DNA of 64,000 nucleotides. It comes from Sphagnum compactum. Taxonomy: Eukaryota; Bryophyta; Sphagnopsida; Sphagnales. Below are positions 34,320-46,329 of this stretch, one piece after another. The stretch covers positions 10,716,213-10,780,212 of the forward strand of contig OZ234493.1 in NCBI GenBank assembly GCA_965153455.1. Direction: 5' to 3'. The notes under the pieces were generated by a model. The model did no database searches. It saw only the letters and a program-made list of their open reading frames with translations, and was not told the DNA's origin. The position numbers and the translations under genes are program-made. The stretch's first letter is position 1. Each line of letters opens with the position of its first letter.

Positions 34320-36750
34320 GCCAATTCTAGTCCTGCTCTGCCAGCCAAATCTTCTGCAGCCATATGGGTTCAAGGAACCTTCGAGGAGAAGAAGAGCTGG
34401 TGTGAGGGAGGGAGAGAGAGTTCTATAAAGCACCCAAACTCCCTCCTTTTCCATCTCTAAAAAATCCCTAGCTTCCTGAAGACAATTTTGGGCTCATACC
34501 AAGCATCCAAAACCCCCCTTTCCCAACTTTACAAAATCTGTAGCTTCCTGAAGAAAATTTGTGAGCTTGCAGTGAATTTGCAAGCTCTGCTGAAATTCCA
34601 TTTTGAAGTTCAACTGCCAATCATACAGTTTTGGAGTCAAGAGAATAATGCAGGATGCTCCTATCAGTGTTGCATTTGGGCACAAAAAATTACATATTAC
34701 AAACTGGATTACAAACTGTCACAATATTACAGGTTTTGTCCCAAAGAAAGTTTCTGCATCAAGTTGAACTGGGTTTGTTCTAACTTCTGATATATGAGTT
34801 TGTGTTACACTAAAGTCCATGATCTTTGATTTCAATCTGGTTATGGGCTTGTTTTCTGCAGTTACTGAAGATGTGCAGGAGTTCAAATGCCAACAAGTAC
34901 ATCAGTCTTCCACTCATTTAACAAGAAGTTCTGTAAAGCAGCAAGATCCAAGCAAAATTATTTCCGAGCAAAATCATGGTTTGTCACAGTTGAAATCATG
35001 GTTTGTCTTCAGGAATGTTCACAGTTTGTGACTGAGGAAACTTCAGGTTTGATCTTGTCTCTGGACACACTGGAACAGTGGATATGATCATGTGCAGGCC
35101 AAGGACCCAAATGCAGACAATACTGTAAGGGTGAAGGCAATCTAAAACATCCACAGACATTGAATTTTTTTCATGATGATTTTCTATCGGATTTAAGGTT
35201 GTCAATTTGGACACATTCTAAGTGTCAAGATTGCAACTTGACTAGATGAGAGAAGAGGGGGACTGTTGCAGTTGGAGATTGGAGAAACATATTTGGAGCT
35301 TGGTCTCTAGTTTTCTTGGGAGAGTTTAAGCTAACTGTAGAGGTTCAGTTGGGGGTTGAGTACAGATTTTTTTTCTCTCCGTGGCTACTTCTTCTAGTAA
35401 ATAATGCAGTTGTTAATTCTGTTTACGATGATGGGTGCATTGATGTTTTGACTCCTCATTAAAGAATTCTTTACATTTTCCTCCACAGTTTTCATGGATT
35501 TGGATTGCACACTTCATATCACATGCCTTAAAGCACATCACCATCCATGTCCAAAACAGAGACTTTGCTGGAGGAGATCACATTTCTCAAAATCAGTGTA
35601 AATCACAGGAATTCATGGAGACCATATTAACAAAATCAATGTAAATGGGTTCTATCAAGTGATATCTCAGGCAGTGGCTTACTTGCGCATATATGCACAG
35701 GCTAAAAGAAGTTGAAAACCTTGTAGGACCTCTAAAAAAAAAGATCTATCTACTACATTTGCTGCAAAAAGAGTGTTAATATTTTCTTGCAGTATATTTA
35801 CACAATCTGCCATACACAAATGTTGCAACTCTTTTGAGTGCTAGCCAAAAACACATTGCAAGAGCCAACCTTTGTTCTCTTTCAAATACTAAGTTCAGCA
35901 TTTGGCCTACCAAAGAGTAGCAAATATAATCTACAAACTTTCAAGAGAATTCAAGATAACTCAAGTTAATCAAGATAACTTAAAAAGGAAAAAAATTGTA
36001 CAAACAATTAAGCTTGATAACACATTTTCAAAAATCAAACTATGTGAAAGACAAAAATTAACTAAAAGAACTACACAACTTAATTCTCTTGAGGCTTGGA
36101 TATTAAAAAGGCTAATTAAGAAGACGTTTTGCAGCTATGGAGAGACAAACTCCGGTAGATTAATTACCCTATTTTTACCTAGGCTGGTTAGGCACTAGTT
36201 AATTTTTTTGGATTTGCTAGAAATTCTGGCATATTGAAAATCTGAAAGAGACTCTCAAACACACTAGCTTCATTATATAGTATATTGTATTAGTGCCTTT
36301 ATAAATAGGCCTGAACAAGGGGGCCCAACAATTATCCTCCAACCTAATGATAATGTCGAAAATTATGACATAATTATGAGGAAATACAGTTGATCTTTTA
36401 TAACTAACTGCCTTACAACTACTCAAAAAAATAGAATAACAAATACTCTGCATAAAAGGGAAAAAATTGATCTTAAGGACGGTAACTCTGCTCTACATTG
36501 GAATTATCTCTTGGTCACCAGAGCACTGCCATCAAATTCAGAGGGAAAAACTAAATAATAATAAAGGTCAAGAAAGTATAAGTACCAGTGACGGTAATTC
36601 TGGCCTCAGGTAGAATTATTGGTGGGTCCTAGTATACCAACACCAAGACTTATTTTCTGCAAGTAAATGAAGAAAAAACTGCCCAAACGTGTTTCCTCTT
36701 GATTCTTGCCCTATCTTCTCTTGGGACGGCAAGTTAACCTCCTCCCCTTT
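34320..36750. other. intergenic DNA without a supported gene
   Basis: Several short frames exist but none shows a motif. It could hold 3' exons or UTR of the gene ending near 34.3 kb; I could not extend that model. Confidence 0.5.
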
Positions 36751-36757
36751 CATCTTA

Positions 36758-37064
36758 GGCACACTTTACACTAGGAGTCTAGGCTGAAATAGAAAAAATA
36801 TTTTCAATCTGCCCCAAGTTACTAACAAATGCTGAACTTTATGGCCTTCTTGGGTCCCAAGGCTGAAAAAAGGATACCATCAAATTTGCCAAGCCAATTT
36901 TTGCAACCCAACCCTTGGAGTTAGAGCCAATGTTCCAGCATTTGTTAATATTCTGACGTCAATGTTCTAGCATTTATTAGTAACTTGGGGCCAAACAACA
37001 AGCCAAAAATCCTCAAAGTTGGCTTCAAGTTTTTTCAGCCCTGACTCCTAGTGTAAAGCGGGCC
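36758..37064. mobile_element. Tourist-like MITE, copy B
   Basis: The left end GGCACACTTTACACTAGGAG and right end CTCCTAGTGTAAAGCGGGCC are inverted repeats. TTA flanks both sides (36755-36757 and 37065-37067). The 307-bp interior matches copy A, with shared blocks 'ctgccccaagttactaa', 'gaatgctgaactttatgg'-like and 'attctgacgtcaatgtt'. No coding capacity. The clean ends make this the reference copy for the family in this window. Confidence 0.92.
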
Positions 37065-37269
37065 TTAGACTATTGTGTATGCTTCTACTACCAACACGTG
37101 TAGATCCAGATCCTGGACCATCCGTGTGCCTTTTATTATGCCTTCATGGTACTCAAAAATGTACAACCTGATTGCCTTTCCTGTGACTGTAACGGAGAGG
37201 GAAAAAACAAGAGAAAAAAAAAAAATCGAAAAAAAAGTCTTTCTAGGACAATCGGTAGCTCCCCAATAC

Positions 37270-38490
37270 TTACCTTTTGTGTCTAGAATCTTCAGTACCT
37301 CCTAATATGGGTGGCGATTCTAGACCCAAGAGTGAAAGCCAGTTAACTGAGCTGGAAGATTGACAGATAGCCTATATTCCATCCTCCAGCACACCGTTTG
37401 CTTTGGAGAAGAGATTTATGTAAATGTCATAGAATACCACCCTGTTTGAGAGGGATGGATTCGCGTTCATGACGCCGCCGATGTCCAAACCATAAAAATG
37501 GTGGCCTTTCGTACGTGTCCTGATAGTTAACGGCGGTGGAACCCGTGAGATGGGCTTCGAAGGGGACGCGGATCTTCACTTTGCCTTCGTAAGCCGTGAT
37601 GTGGGCATTGACGTTCTTCTTCGGGACCAGGCGGAGTTGAACAGTGTGCTCCTCGGCAAGCTCCTCCGTCTGGCTGTTAGAGCCGCCTCGTCCCACTGTC
37701 TGCTGGAAGACATGCTCAGCTCTCCCCCAGAACCTGGAAAAATGTTGTACTTGACTTTGAACCCCAGGTCGATCTTGTTACTCATCGACCAACAACTCGA
37801 GCTGGTGTTGATGAGCTTATTTGGAGTTGATGTCGAGGCATTCAGTTTCACTATTGTTTATATAAGTCCATGACGCTGACCTGTAAGGCACCAATATTGT
37901 GAACTCAGTGATCCTGATGTCGATGACCTTCAAAACGACTTCCACTTGCGCCCAGTTGTATGTTTTGTACAGGTCATCCCATGGCGTAGGGCTGCGAAGG
38001 TAGGCGTCCGTCGGTCATTCGCCGTGGTACAACTCGACGCCCTTCTTCAGGGCGTTGTCATCAAGCCCAAACGTTGTTCTGTCTGCATCGATGATCACAC
38101 GGCTGCTGGATCCGGAAGCAGACACGGCGGATTTTGTCCCATCTTCTCCTAGCTGTATCTGGATTTCGAAACCGGCCCTGATGATGAGGATCTCCTTTCA
38201 AGTGCAGGTCTGGCTCTTCAGATGACAACTCGTTGCGAGGCACCGGATCATCTGGTGCACGACTGCTGCAAATTCATGCAATGCACTGATACAAATTATG
38301 TGAGCCTGACTTGGCAAAAGGTCAAATGCAATCGAATTAAAAACTTCTCAGGTCTGAAACAGAAGCATTGCTACACTAGTCATGACGAGAATGAGGAGGA
38401 GAGCAATGCAGGGCATACCGTATTTAATTTGAAGGCTGTTCACTTCTTCCGATGGATTCTTGGTCGAAAGCTGCTGGCCATCGTTTTATA
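37270..38490 (-). pseudogene. aerolysin-like (ETX/MTX2-type) protein gene, broken copy 1
   Basis: On the minus strand this matches the copy at 46.3-47.6 kb along its whole length, including flanks. The coding-homologous part spans about 38185-37380. The family is beta-pore-forming proteins: soluble monomers that oligomerise and insert a beta-barrel into a target membrane. The recognisable parts are the alternating Ser/Thr-rich pore-domain region and the following Pro-poor beta-strand blocks (for example ITAYEGKVKIRVPFEAHL). This copy carries several lesions: the position equivalent to the start codon of copy 2 is not ATG, there is a nonsense codon near 38010, and pieces lie in different frames at 37850-37576 and 37696-37427. 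It cannot give a full-length product. Confidence 0.72.
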
Positions 38491-38504
38491 GGATTTTGCT
38501 CAAG

Positions 38505-38690
38505 CGCCCCTCAAGAAAAGGGAACCGTCCGCTTGGACGTCAAGTTTTCATTTTGAACAACGTAAATTTTAAAACACCTGGACCCCATCTAAAGTGAGTC
38601 CAACTTGTCAACACCCATGTGAAAGAGGGAAAAATGGCCTCAAGGAAAGGGAAACCGTCCAATTGGACGTCAAGTAACGTAAACTTTAAA
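38505..38690. repeat. short direct duplication
   Basis: A block with 'ccgtcc.cttggacgtcaag' followed by 'acgtaaa.tttaaaacacc' occurs at about 38523-38578 and again at about 38650-38693. A local duplication of about 55 bp. Confidence 0.65.
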
Positions 38691-39689
38691 ACACCAGTTA
38701 TGCCACACATACCATAGCCTAGGCTCAGTTTCCACATGGACAAACCCAATAAATTTTTTTTTCAAAAAATGAATTAGTTTTTATGATTTTGAATTTTTTG
38801 TTTTTTCCATCAACTACAATAATATTGTGATAATGAATAATGAAATTATTCAGAGTGTAGCCTATGATAAATTATGATGATTTTCAACATGTCAACTTCA
38901 TATTTTCACAAATTTTCATTTCACTATTTTGAGGATTATTTAATAACGAAACTGACCTTAGGGTAAGATAATAATTTAAAAAAAAGACCTAAACTACTTT
39001 TATTACGTTGATAACCTTGTTACAAATCCCTGGTACAGCAGGTGCTTGCAAGCACATCCCATAGTACAAACTGTCCCTGACGTTAAATCAGCCGTGGGAT
39101 TTAATCGCACGAACTACTTTTGTACTGCTGTATTTGTTTTCTAATACTCGCGCATGCTAATCGGTGTTTTTTAATCGAAAACTGGTGATCGGTGTTTCTT
39201 AATCGGTGTTTTTTCTTTCAGGAATTTTCTTTTGGAGCCTCAATGGCGACCATCCATAGAAAGATGCAGAAAAACTGGCGATCGTCATCAGGAAGATTTG
39301 GCGAGATCTGGCTATAAAACAAATATGAAGTTTTATATTCCTGGCTACACACTGGAAACTAAATGTAGGGATCTGGAAAAAAAAAATTCTCACTTCTGGC
39401 GATTGAAAACCTCAAAAACAATTCATTTTCGAATTTTTTATTTTTTATTTCGCCAGTAAAAAATAGGGCTGATGCAAATCCCTGCCGACGACAAATAAGG
39501 CATGGGTCTTAAATACAGGCAGTGCAAAAGTACTGCTACTGCACTGCATGTACAAACCTACTGCTGTATTTCGTTTCTCATGCTTGCCCAGTTGCCCGAT
39601 TAAATTTCTATATTTTTTATGTGGAACGATTTCAAGAAAATATTTGCCATTTATGCGATGATGGGTGAAAATTAATAGGGGGAGGCTAG

Positions 39690-40520
39690 ATCACAAATCA
39701 GTGCATAAGCTCACCACCATGGTTAGCGAGCCAATTGGAACCCAATAGAAAACTGTATTCTTATCACCAACCATCCATCTTTCATGCTGCACTGGTGAGT
39801 GCTGGTTCACTCTGGCCCCAAAAGGCCCAGTTACCTTCTCACCAGAATTCATCTTAAAATAAATTAAAATTCCTCATACCTTAAAATAAATTAAAATATT
39901 ACAAATAGCAAATCAAGGCAATTACTAAAGTTACAAATGGAGCTGGAGCCCAATGAGAAATGGTTTACTATCCATCCAAGATCCATCCATCCATTGTGGT
40001 CCAATGGTGGATGTTGGTTCATAGTTACCCATGATCTTGGTTGTCACCAAAATGATGAAACCCTGCGTAACTTTATAAAAAGAAAGCACCCAGAGAAAGG
40101 GAGAGAAAAAGACAAAAAAGGGCAAGGACCAAAGTCTAGGCAAGCAAGCAGCCCAAACAAGGCGGGCCACAAGAAGGAAAGGGAAGCACTAAGAACCAGA
40201 CCCTCCGCCAGTCACATGAAGCATATCAAATGAAAAGAGGGGAGGTAAACTCCATAAAACTCCAAGCCTAGACAAACCCTCCCTTATGGTAACAGCTCAT
40301 CTCGGGATGGAGGCTGCCTACGCTCTCCATAATGATATCGACATTCCTCTGTCTATAAAAGAACCTCTGAAAGCTCTTACTGACTTTCTTAAATGAACAG
40401 CAAGAATTCTTCCAAATTGTTTCTCTAGCAAAAAGAAAAATTAATGGCTTGAACATGTGAGATGGAGATTGATTAATGGTATTAGTAGGACCCTCTGATC
40501 ACACGGTTGGAGTGAACCAG
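39690..40520. repeat. dispersed repeat family, copy 1
   Basis: The phrases 'gctcaccaccatggttag', 'ctttcatgctgcactggtga', 'cccaatgagaaatggtttac', 'gacagcaagaattcttcca'-like and 'ggtattagtaggaccctc' occur here in order and again at 56448-56770 and, for the right half, at 58200-58740. The three copies belong to one unidentified repeat several hundred bases long. No coding capacity. Confidence 0.75.
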
Positions 40521-40721
40521 CAGCCACCATTGCACCAATTCAGGATGAGGCTGTTCAACCCGTTTTGGGGATGAACCAAAAACACCCTCTTCCCCCTGCC
40601 CAGGGATTTTTCAGCTCCCTTCTTTGCCCCAAAATTTTCCTCTCCTACCTAGTTCCCCCCCCTCCTACCTACCTCCCCCCTCCTATCTCCTTCACTTCAT
40701 TTCCCGCTCACTCCATCTCCA

Positions 40722-40746
40722 AAGCTCGGGAGAGCTCCCGAGCTTG
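40722..40746. repeat. short hairpin in the leader of the exon-array gene
   Basis: AGCTCGGGA and TCCCGAGCT are complementary arms around a 4-nt centre, in a CT-rich stretch that looks like a plant 5' leader. Confidence 0.55.
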
Positions 40747-40815
40747 AGTAGCATAGAGCTTCAAGGAGACGTAGACACAAGGCTTGAGGAAGGTGGAAAG
40801 TTCAACATTGAAAGA

Positions 40816-41699
40816 ATGTGGAAAGGAGAAAGCAAGAAGAGCACTTCATCCCAAATGCAGAAGCGAGATAAGAAAGGTAAGCTCCTTCCTTTTTTTACAT
40901 TTTTTTTTTCTTTATGGTTTTTTTTTCTTTGTGTTTTTTTTTTCTTTTCTTCTATTTGAGAAGAAGAAGATGCCAAGAGAAAGCGCTTGAAACGAAAGGG
41001 TAAAAACATGAGCAAAAAATGAGAGGGTAGAACGGGAACTTGAAGGTAAGTTCCCTTTCTTTTCTACATTATTTTTTTACTCTATGGTTTTTTTTTTCTT
41101 TGTGTTTTTCTTTCTTTTCTTCTGTTTGAGAAGAAAAAGATGCCAAGAAAAAGCGCTTGAAACGAAAGGGCAAAAGCAAGAGGGCAAAAACACGAGCCAC
41201 AAATGAAAGGGCAGAGCAGGAGCTTGAATGTAAGCTCTCTCCTTTCTCTGCATTTTAAAAAAAATTCTACGGTTTTTTTTTCTTTGTGTTTTTTTCTTTT
41301 CTTCTGCTTGAAAAAAAAAAGATGCCAGGAGAAAGCATTTGAAACGGAAGTGCAAAAGCAGGAAGGTAGAAGCAGAAACCAAAAGTGAAAGGGCAGAGCA
41401 AGAGTTTGAAGGTAAACTCCCTCCCTTCTCTGCATATTTTTTCTTCTCTATGGTTTTTTTTTTCTTCTGCCTGAGAAAAAAAAGATGCCATGAGAAAATA
41501 CTTGAAAGGGAAGTGCAAAAGTGTGAGGGCAGAAGCGAGAGCCAAAAGTGAGAGGGCAGAGCGGGAGCTTGAAGGTAAGCTCCTTCTCTTCTCTTGATTT
41601 TTTTTTGTTGTTTTCTTATGTGTTTTGTCTTCTTATGTTTGAAAAGAAGAAAACGATGGCAATGTGTCGTCATCTTCTTCTATGATGGTGTTCCAGTGA
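40816..41699 (+). CDS. candidate gene made of tandem 99-nt exon modules, Lys/Arg/Glu-rich
   Basis: I do not recognise the protein. A CT-rich leader-like stretch (40560-40740) precedes an exon ending at 40876 before GTAAGC, with an in-frame ATG at 40816. Then come exon-like modules 40961-41045, 41131-41229, 41313-41411 and 41476-41574, and a terminal exon from 41647 with a stop at 41697-41699. Three modules are exactly 99 nt and all start after one codon base and end with one, so each can be added or skipped without changing frame. Module 2 reads EEKDAKKKRLKRKGKSKRAK with an ERAEQELE end; module 4 reads KKDAMRKYLKGKCKS with ERAERELE. Acceptors are TTTGAG or CTGAG; donors are GAAG followed by GTAAGC. 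Module 1 lacks about 14 nt and is out of frame. Module 3 has AA in place of the acceptor AG. The product would be a basic, likely helical repeat protein. It may be a decaying gene, or a minisatellite that only resembles exons. Confidence 0.45.
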
Positions 41700-44220
41700 A
41701 GAAGGCAATGGTAACTTGTTGCCATCACCTTCTTCTTTGGTGGTGTTAAGGTTTAATTTTGTGGTTTTTGGGTGTTTATAGGGTTTAAGGCACAACAAAG
41801 GAAGAATTTGTTGTAAATGTAATTCAAGTTCAGATGCAACGTTGCCATCTATACATTGTTCGTCATGCAACAAGGGTTGCAAATGCAGCAACTTCTTACC
41901 GAACTAAACACAAGATTATAAATAATGATATGGCTTAGGGTTTGCATTTTATATAATCAGTTAAGTTTTTTCAGCCTTTTCATTTTTTGAACTACCCAAT
42001 TTTTGAACTTTGGTCCTTTTATATATTATAGAGAACCTTTTTTTTAATTGTGTTCTTTAACATTTTTTGATCCACTCATATTTGTACATCCTTTATCAAT
42101 ATAATATTTTCTTCTAGTCACACTTGTTTGATGGATATATGGTTAATTATATATATTTTCTTTTTCAGAATCTTCTTAGTACTTTAGATGTAAGAATCAA
42201 AACTTAAATAGGCCCATATGAATATGTAACATTAATTTGTCTAGGGTTTATAAAAATCAAAATGAACATTGTGCAATACTTACATCCTTTCTATTATAAT
42301 TTCCATAAGGCCATTTTAAATATGCAATACCCACATATAGGTCTCGTAAATTGTTATTAGTTTTTTTACATTCATTACAATACCCGCATATAATTCTTCT
42401 AAATAGTTGCTGATTTTAACATTTTTTGCCATACTTGCATATAGGTTTCCATTGTAATTTTTATAAGACTCATGTGACAAAATAATTTAGTTTAAGTATC
42501 AACAAATAATGTCATAATTAAGGAATTACTAAAAAATTATTTTAAATAATGTAAATGATTGATTATCATATTTAAACAATCATTTATTTCTTAACATTAA
42601 TTAACTGATTATTTAGTTGAACCTTAATTATGCAAATAATTAAAATTTAGATCTAAAAATCAAATCAATAATTTGATATTTAGTTTATTATTTTAATTAG
42701 TTTTTTTATGTTGAAAAGTTATTCAAATCATTATTTTAGATAATTATCCATGATAATTAATTGTCATAAAATTAATTTAGGTATATAAAGAGACATATTT
42801 TGGGTACCCAAACCATTTCTTTAAAATAGTTTACATGTGGGTATTGCATTTAGGGTTGGGTCTACACCTCAGATTATCTACATCACTTAAGGGTTATGTC
42901 AAAATGAACTTGAATATGAGTATTGCATTTAGGGAAACACAAAAAAAAATATATCTATTACCATTTAGTAATATTTCCAAGTTAAATTTTTTCACTTTTT
43001 AAAAAAATATATAAAATGACATTACATTGTTTTACATATGTTTAAACCCTAAAAATTCCACCCTAAATGCACCCTAAATTTATTTTAATTATTATAAACC
43101 TGTAAAAAAAATGTTAATTAATTTATATGTCCTAAACTTTACACCTAAACCATAATTCTAACATTAAATAATAAATTTTACATTAAACCCTAACCCCTTG
43201 TATCATCAACGTGACCAATTTTGCATTATGTTCATTTATATATATGTTAAATCATATTATAAGGTGAATAAATAATTTTGAAAACATGAATTTCATGATG
43301 TATTGGTGACGAATCAAATATTTAAAAAATATTTTTATGTTTCATGGTTAATGAATTATCACAATATGATATGGGTATTGCATTTAAACAGAAGTGGGTT
43401 AGGAAATGTTGAACTTTAACAACTATGGAACATATGGAAATAAAGGATATTCATAATTATGTTATGGATCTAAACAAGTGATAAAATCAAAAACCAATAC
43501 AATGAACAAAATCTAGAGTATAAACCTTAAGCCTTGATATATATGAACCAAATTCCTAAACATTAAATCATAAGGCATAACCCTAAAAATCCAAATGATA
43601 TTTTTCCATAAGCTTTATTACAACCCTAACTATACAAACCTTAACAAATAAAGTCATAGTGATATATGTTTTAAACCCAAAAAACTATACAAAATATACA
43701 AATTATATAGTACAAAACAAAAGAATTAAAAAAACATAGGAAAATAAATTTTAACCATTTAAAAGCTTTTAAACGTCAAAGATTTACTAATTGAAAAAAA
43801 ACCTTAATCTAAAAATCAATCAAATGAATTTTGTAAAAAACCAAAAGAAAAGATATGTCTCTTACCTTTGTGTGATCTCTCCAAACTATTTTTTTCCACT
43901 CTCTTTGAAAAATATATAGAATGAAATTGTAGTACCTCACATATGTCTAAACCTTAAAATTTAGCCTAATTTACGTTAATTACTATAAATTTGTGAAAAA
44001 ATTGCTAACTAATTTATGTGTCCCAACCTTAAACCTAAACCGTAATCCGATAGTACATACTTATAATAATTACATAAAAAGATGTATTATAATGTCCATT
44101 CCATAATTAAATTAGGTAAACAAAATTTAGTAAAATATGAATAAACTAAACCAAAATGGTTATAATTATGACATTGTTTTCACTATAAAATTATTTGTAA
44201 TACCTACATATGGGAACCAA
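41700..44220. other. AT-rich intergenic DNA with a diverged repeat pair
   Basis: No gene recognised. A stretch at about 43005-43165 and another at about 43905-44050 share the order 'aatatata.aatga', 'acatatgt.taaacc', 'taattactataaa', 'taatttatgtgtcc' and 'aaacctaaacc', so they are diverged direct repeats about 900 bp apart. Confidence 0.55.
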
Positions 44221-44249
44221 TGTTCATCATCCATGAACTAGAGCGAACC

Positions 44250-44860
44250 TTAATAAATTGATAGGTAGGATTGGGGGGCTAAAGGGTGAGAAAATGAGCA
44301 GGTAATTAGTTAGGTATTTGGCTATGTAAAAAAAAAACATAAGTAGGTAGGTGAACATAATGGTAGGAAGGAAGGTGGGTGCATAGGTAGGTAAGTAGGT
44401 ATATAAGTAGGTAGTCGGGTTAGTAGGCAAGTTAATAAATAGAAAGGAAATTCAAGGAGCAAGGTAGATAGGTTATTAGAATAGGTAGGTGAGTAAGTAT
44501 ATAGGTAGGTAGTTAGGTTAGTAGGCAAGTTAGTAAGTAGAAAGGAAGTTCAAGGAGCAAGGTAGATAGGTTACTAAAGTAGCTAAGCATGTAGGTAGGC
44601 AAGTTAATAGGTAAGAAGAAAGTTACACTAGTAAGGTAACTAGGTAGATAAGCAAGTTAGTACACAGGAAACAGGTTACCTTATCAAGGTGGCTAGGTTT
44701 GTAAAGTATTTATGTCAATAAGGTGGTTGTGTATATAGGGTTGCTAAATAGTAATGTAGTTAGGTCAGTAAGGTAGGTAGTTAGTACAATGATTAGGTCA
44801 GTAGGGTATGTAATTAACAAGGTAACTAGGTTAGTAAGGTAGGTAGTTACTGTCCATGTG
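44250..44860. repeat. GTAG/TTAG-type degenerate simple repeat with a higher-order unit
   Basis: Variants of GTAG, GTTAG and GTAAG fill the stretch. Within it a longer unit containing 'aggaaattcaaggagcaagg' or 'aggaagttcaaggagcaagg' recurs around 44445 and 44545, each preceded by 'gtaggcaagtta'. A tetranucleotide array thus appears partly reorganised into units of about 100 bp. Confidence 0.75.
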
Positions 44861-45755
44861 CCTTTATGCCTTAATGGCCCAAAAAGAAGTACAACTTTAG
44901 TGTTTTTTGATGACACCAAAGGTGAAGGGGGAAAAAACAAGAAAAAAAAAAAAAAATCCAAAAAAGAAATAAGTTGAGAGTGAGAGAAAAGATTTAAAAA
45001 TTAAAAAGTGCGGATAGAATTTGAGAGAGTTGAAAAGGATCACACCATCTCCTTACATCCTAATCTTCTTAGTTACCTTCTCATGAAAATATAACTATTT
45101 TTTTTTTCCCAAATCAGTTTTGAAATGAGCTTTTATTTAATTGACAACTAGTTAGTCAATTATCTCTTTCTAAAATTAACTCATAATAGTTAACTAATTT
45201 TTTATTTATTCCTTTCTAAAAAATAGCTAAACTAATTGACATCACCTCCACCATAAATGCAAATAATAAATAAACCAACTAATGAAATTTTTATAAATTA
45301 TCAAGCTGCCTAACTAACCCCCAACTAAAATAAAAACTATCTTCCTTTTCAATTTTCTTTTGCTTTTCTAGAATATTAGTAACTCCCACTACTTACAAAG
45401 GAAAAATCCTATACATAAAAGTCAAAGATGGGAACCTATTCATCAAAAGTACAAGACAAATGAGAACACAAGTAAACATAACCCAAAGAAAAAACAAAAG
45501 CAAACAATCAAAACCCTGTAAATAAAAATCAAAGATGAAAATCCATCCATCAAAAGTACAAGGCAAATAAGAACCCAAGTAGACACAACCCAAAAGCAAA
45601 CAAAAGCAAACAATCAGCCAAAATCAGATAAAGACCCTATGCAAAGAGCACTCATGGCTACGAAACTACAGGGAACAATCATATATATTATTTCATTAAG
45701 TCTGTCTGTGCGTCTGTCGAGGTGCCAATTTGAGGGGCCAATTTCGAAGTACCAA
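44861..45755. other. intergenic DNA without a recognisable gene
   Basis: AT-rich. It contains a near duplicate of 'caaaagtacaag.caaa.aagaac.caagta.acaacccaaa' at about 45440-45490 and 45555-45600, a local direct repeat of about 110 bp spacing. Confidence 0.55.
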
Positions 45756-45757
45756 TT

Positions 45758-45935
45758 CGAGGAGACAAAAACTCAGATCCCGTCTGTTCGTCTGTCAATG
45801 TCTTGAAACCCAGATCTCGTCTGTCTGTCTGTCGAGGTCCTGAAACCCAGATCCCGTCTGTCCGTCTTTCGAGGTCCTGAAACACAGATCCCGTCTGTCC
45901 GTCTTTCGAGGTCCTGAAACACAGATCCCAAATTG
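45758..45935. repeat. 37-bp minisatellite
   Basis: The word GAGGTCCTGAAAC recurs at 45834, 45871 and 45908, an exact 37-bp spacing, with more diverged units to the left. Each unit contains 'cagatcccgtctgtccgtct'. About four to five units in total. Confidence 0.9.
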
Positions 45936-46329
45936 TAAAAGTAAAATAACCGCCCAAAAACCTGCCTGGCTCCTCTTTTCCGGGTTTTCGTGAAACCCGA
46001 CAGTTCTGTGAGGTTTTTTTGAAATAACCAGAACCGGCAACGGTTCTTTGATTCTGAATTTTTTTTTTTCAAATACCCGGAACTTGTGATTCTTTGACTC
46101 CGAGTTTTAATTCTTTTAATTCCCATTTTACAAATACCCAGACGTGGAGGTTATTCAACATATCAAATACCCGCCCAACACTGCTTATATAGTACACAGA
46201 CAGAACAACAACAAGAGTTATTAATTGGTTGAAACAATTAACGGGTACCCACTAGTAACAAAGAAAACCAAAAATGCAAGAGCTGTCATTTGCCACAAAT
46301 CGGGGCTAGTGACAAATCCCAATGCATAC

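Noticed and set aside
41077-41673. 198-residue and overlapping antisense frames
   Set aside because: Shadows of the exon-array repeat on the other strand; their repeats mirror the T-rich intron tracts.
43000-43210. CCCTAAA words suggesting interstitial telomere sequence
   Set aside because: The words are scattered and not in tandem.
45688-46126. Minus-strand frames with repeated peptide
   Set aside because: They run through the 37-bp minisatellite in successive frames and lack any domain.
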